64,000 bases of DNA from contig NZ_PGFB01000003.1 in the NCBI RefSeq assembly GCF_002797855.1, positions 62,001 through 126,000 of the forward strand, given 5' to 3'. The notes under the pieces are model-generated. The model was not told the DNA's origin. It did no database searches and worked only from the letters and a program-made list of their open reading frames with translations. The position numbers and the translations under genes are program-made. Source of the DNA: Compostimonas suwonensis. Its GTDB lineage: Bacteria > Actinomycetota > Actinomycetes > Actinomycetales > Microbacteriaceae. The stretch's first letter is position 1; every line of letters begins with the position of its first letter. Shown one piece after another: positions 61,750 to 64,000 of the stretch.

Positions 61750-63033
61750 TTGTCCGACCGTCTGCCATCCACCTTCAACGAACCGCTCTCCGTCGTCGAT
61801 CCGGAGATCGCCGAGGTTCTCGAACTCGAACTGGGCCGTCAGCGCGACACCCTCGAGATGATCGCGAGCGAGAACTTCGTTCCCGTCTCGGTTCTGCAGT
61901 CGCAGGGCTCCGTGCTCACGAACAAGTACGCCGAAGGCTACCCGGGCCGCCGCTACTACGGCGGCTGCGAATACGTCGACATCGCCGAGCAGCTCGCGAT
62001 CGACCGCGCCAAGAAGCTCTTCGGCGCCGAGTACGCGAACGTGCAGCCGCACTCGGGCGCCTCCGCGAACGCGGCCGTGCTCTCGGCCGTCGCGACCCCC
62101 GGCGACACGATCCTCGGCCTCGAGCTCTCGCACGGCGGCCACCTCACCCACGGCATGAAGCTCAACTTCTCGGGCAAGCTCTACAACGCCGTCTCCTACG
62201 GCGTCGACCCGGAGACCTTCCTCGTCGACATGGACGTCGTGCGCGACAAGGCCCTCGAGCACAAGCCCCGCGTCATCATCGCCGGCTGGTCGGCCTACCC
62301 GCGCCACCTCGACTTCGCGGCGTTCCGCGCGATCGCCGACGAGGTGGGCGCCACGCTCTGGGTCGACATGGCGCACTTCGCCGGACTCGTCGCGGCAGGC
62401 CTGCATCCGTCGCCCGTGCCCTACGCCGACGTCGTGAGCTCGACCGTGCACAAGACGATCGGCGGCCCGCGCTCGGGCTTCATCGTGAGCCGTGACACCG
62501 AGCTCGCCAAGAAGCTCAACTCGAACGTCTTCCCCGGCCAGCAGGGCGGCCCGCTCATGCACGTCATCGCGGCCAAGGCGACGGCGTTCAAGCTCGCCGG
62601 CACGGAGGAGTTCCGCGACCGGCAGGAGCGCACCATCCGAGGCGCCGCCATCCTCGCCGACCGCCTGACCGCCGACGACTCGAAGGCCGACGGCGTCGAC
62701 GTGCTCACCGGAGGCACCGACGTGCACCTCGTCCTCGCCGACCTGCGCGACTCGCCGCTCGACGGCCAGCAGGCCGAAGACGTGCTGCACGAGGTCGGCA
62801 TCACGGTCAACCGCAACGCGGTTCCCTTCGACCCGCGCCCGCCCATGGTCACCTCGGGTCTGCGCATCGGAACGCCCGCACTCGCGACCCGCGGCTTCGG
62901 CGACGCCGAGTTCACCGAGGTCGCCGACATCATCGCGCTGGCCCTCAAGCCGGGCGCGGATGTCGCGGCTCTCCGCGCGCGCGTGAAGAACCTCACGGGC
63001 GCCTTCCCGCTCTACCCGGGCCTGCAGCAGTGA
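61750..63033 (+). CDS. glyA: serine hydroxymethyltransferase
   Basis: The 427-residue PLP enzyme turns serine and THF into glycine and 5,10-methylene-THF. It shows I-A-S-E-N-F near residue 38, [13 protein letters not shown], and the PLP lysine Lys235 in [14 protein letters not shown]. The start is TTG at 61750, seven bases after AAGGAG. A ZTP riboswitch precedes it. It overlaps folD by four bases (GTGA). Confidence 0.97.
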   Translation: MSDRLPSTFNEPLSVVDPEIAEVLELELGRQRDTLEMIASENFVPVSVLQSQGSVLTNKYAEGYPGRRYYGGCEYVDIAEQLAIDRAKKLFGAEYANVQPHSGASANAAVLSAVATPGDTILGLELSHGGHLTHGMKLNFSGKLYNAVSYGVDPETFLVDMDVVRDKALEHKPRVIIAGWSAYPRHLDFAAFRAIADEVGATLWVDMAHFAGLVAAGLHPSPVPYADVVSSTVHKTIGGPRSGFIVSRDTELAKKLNSNVFPGQQGGPLMHVIAAKATAFKLAGTEEFRDRQERTIRGAAILADRLTADDSKADGVDVLTGGTDVHLVLADLRDSPLDGQQAEDVLHEVGITVNRNAVPFDPRPPMVTSGLRIGTPALATRGFGDAEFTEVADIIALALKPGADVAALRARVKNLTGAFPLYPGLQQ

Positions 63034-63935
63034 CCGCCGTCGTCCTCGACGGCGTCGCGACCGCATCCGCCGTCAAGTCGGAGCTCATCGAGCGCATCAC
63101 TGCGCTCAAGGCCCAGGGCGTCGTCCCCGGCCTCGGCACGCTGCTGGTGGGCGACGACCCAGGCTCGCGCTCCTACGTCGCGGGCAAGCACCGCGACTGC
63201 GCGGAGGTCGGCATCGAGTCGATCCGCATCGACCTGCCGGAGACGGCGTCGGCGGCCGACATCCGCGCGGCCATCGCCGATCTCAACGCGAGCCCCTCGG
63301 TCACCGGCTACATCATCCAGCTGCCGTTGCCGAAGGGCATCGACGAGAACGCGATGCTCGAGCTCATCGACCCCGCGAAGGATGCCGACGGCCTGCACCC
63401 GACGAACCTCGGCCGGCTCGTGCTCGGCGTCGACGGCGAGCTCGACTCGCCGCTGCCCTGCACCCCGGCCGGCATCGTCGAGATGCTCACCCGCTACGGG
63501 GTCTCGATCCCGGGCACGCACGTCGTTGTGGTCGGCCGCGGGCTGACCGTCGGACGCCCGCTCGGTCTGCTGCTCACCCGCAAAGGCGTCGACGCCACAG
63601 TGACACTCACCCACTCGCGCACGGTCGACCTGGCCGCCGAGGTGCGCCGTGCCGACGTCGTCGTCGCGGCGGTCGGCGTGCCCGCTCTCATCAAGCCCGA
63701 CTGGGTGAAGCCCGGCGCCGCGGTGCTCGACGTGGGCATCACTCGTGTCGTCGACGACGAGACGGGCAAGGCGAAGCTCACGGGCGACGTCGACCCGGCT
63801 GTCGCCGAGGTCGCCGGCTTCCTGTCTCCCGTGCCGGGAGGCGTGGGCCCGATGACCCGCGCGATGCTGCTCGCGAACGTCGTCGAGGCCGCAGAGCGTG
63901 CGGTGCGCGAGCGGGCTGCGGCGCAGGGCTCGTGA
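63030..63935 (+). CDS. folD: methylene-THF dehydrogenase / methenyl-THF cyclohydrolase
   Basis: The 301-residue enzyme oxidises 5,10-methylene-THF to 10-formyl-THF. S-Y-V-A-G-K-H holds the catalytic Lys, Y-I-I-Q-L-P-L-P the folate site, and V-V-G-R-G-x-T-V-G-R-P the cofactor loop in its usual actinobacterial form. D-G-L-H-P-T-N and [10 protein letters not shown] are present. It starts with GTG overlapping the glyA stop, so the riboswitch should control both. Confidence 0.97.
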   Translation: MTAVVLDGVATASAVKSELIERITALKAQGVVPGLGTLLVGDDPGSRSYVAGKHRDCAEVGIESIRIDLPETASAADIRAAIADLNASPSVTGYIIQLPLPKGIDENAMLELIDPAKDADGLHPTNLGRLVLGVDGELDSPLPCTPAGIVEMLTRYGVSIPGTHVVVVGRGLTVGRPLGLLLTRKGVDATVTLTHSRTVDLAAEVRRADVVVAAVGVPALIKPDWVKPGAAVLDVGITRVVDDETGKAKLTGDVDPAVAEVAGFLSPVPGGVGPMTRAMLLANVVEAAERAVRERAAAQGS

Positions 63936-63943
63936 GCTGAATC

Positions 63944-64000
63944 GTGACGATCTCGAGTCATCCGGCCGTCGACCGCGTCGAGGCGGCACTGCGTGCCTCG
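63944..64000 (+). CDS. start of a YbaK/EbsC-like protein (partial)
   Basis: A GTG at 63944 opens a frame to the window edge giving MTISSHPAVDRVEAALRAS. The pattern H-P-A-V-x-R-V-x-A-A-L is the usual N-terminus of YbaK/EbsC Cys-tRNA(Pro) deacylase-like proteins. Only 19 codons are visible, so the call is tentative. It begins nine bases after the folD stop. Confidence 0.5.
   Translation, partial: MTISSHPAVDRVEAALRAS

Noticed and set aside
63030-63935. FolD loop reading G-R-G where many bacteria have G-R-S, as an oddity
   Set aside because: This form is the normal one in actinobacterial FolD as far as I know.

Overview
The window is high-GC chromosomal DNA from an actinomycete, most likely a member of the Microbacteriaceae. 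The grounds are the strong G/C third-position bias, many GTG and TTG starts, leaderless promoters with a TAnnnT box six or seven bases before the start codon, an actinobacterial purN-purH neighbourhood preceded by a DUF6350-type membrane protein, and ABC sugar importers without their own ATPase. No rRNA, tRNA, insertion sequence, prophage or CRISPR array was found.

Layout. (1) 1-1112: an MpaB/DUF2236-type oxygenase and a 52-residue membrane peptide. (2) 1236-13752: a sugar-utilisation locus. A LacI regulator, binding protein and two permeases run leftwards. A GH35-like enzyme, a GxGYxYP-like protein, a GH42 beta-galactosidase and a secreted GxGYxYP-like paralogue with two C-terminal binding modules run rightwards. 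Two matching TGTCAyGTGAC dyads lie between the two arms. Codon use is looser here than in the rest of the window, which suggests acquisition. (3) 14094-25976: sucCD, a P-type ATPase, three membrane proteins, purN-purH, and a membrane-anchored DDAH-like hydrolase. (4) 25977-30003: a heterodimeric ABC exporter behind a promoter and two tiny ORFs. (5) 30119-45326: a second carbohydrate regulon, with an LPxTG-anchored GH95-like enzyme, a ROK regulator, a CE7 esterase, a three-gene importer and a large cytoplasmic glycosidase-like protein. Three copies of one AT-rich operator sit at its promoters. Housekeeping genes (atl, a GNAT, icd) lie inside it. (6) 45327-55950: a small gene pair, then an amino-sugar locus of ROK regulator, importer, cytoplasmic GH3, ROK kinase, nagB and nagA. 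(7) 55947-64000: a YrdB-like protein, purU, an MFS exporter, a giant ECF sigma factor with a built-in zinc finger and extracellular domain, then glyA-folD behind a ZTP (pfl) riboswitch, and the start of a YbaK-like gene.

How it fits together. Three separate loci import and break down oligosaccharides, each with its own repressor, so the organism looks like a saprophyte that lives on plant or cell-wall glycans. The amino-sugar locus should deliver fructose-6-phosphate. purN, purH, purU, glyA and folD all bear on the one-carbon and purine pool, and the riboswitch ties glyA-folD to the alarmone ZTP/ZMP. A striking non-coding feature is a set of long, near-perfect hairpins between genes. Several belong to the same sequence families and probably act as terminators.
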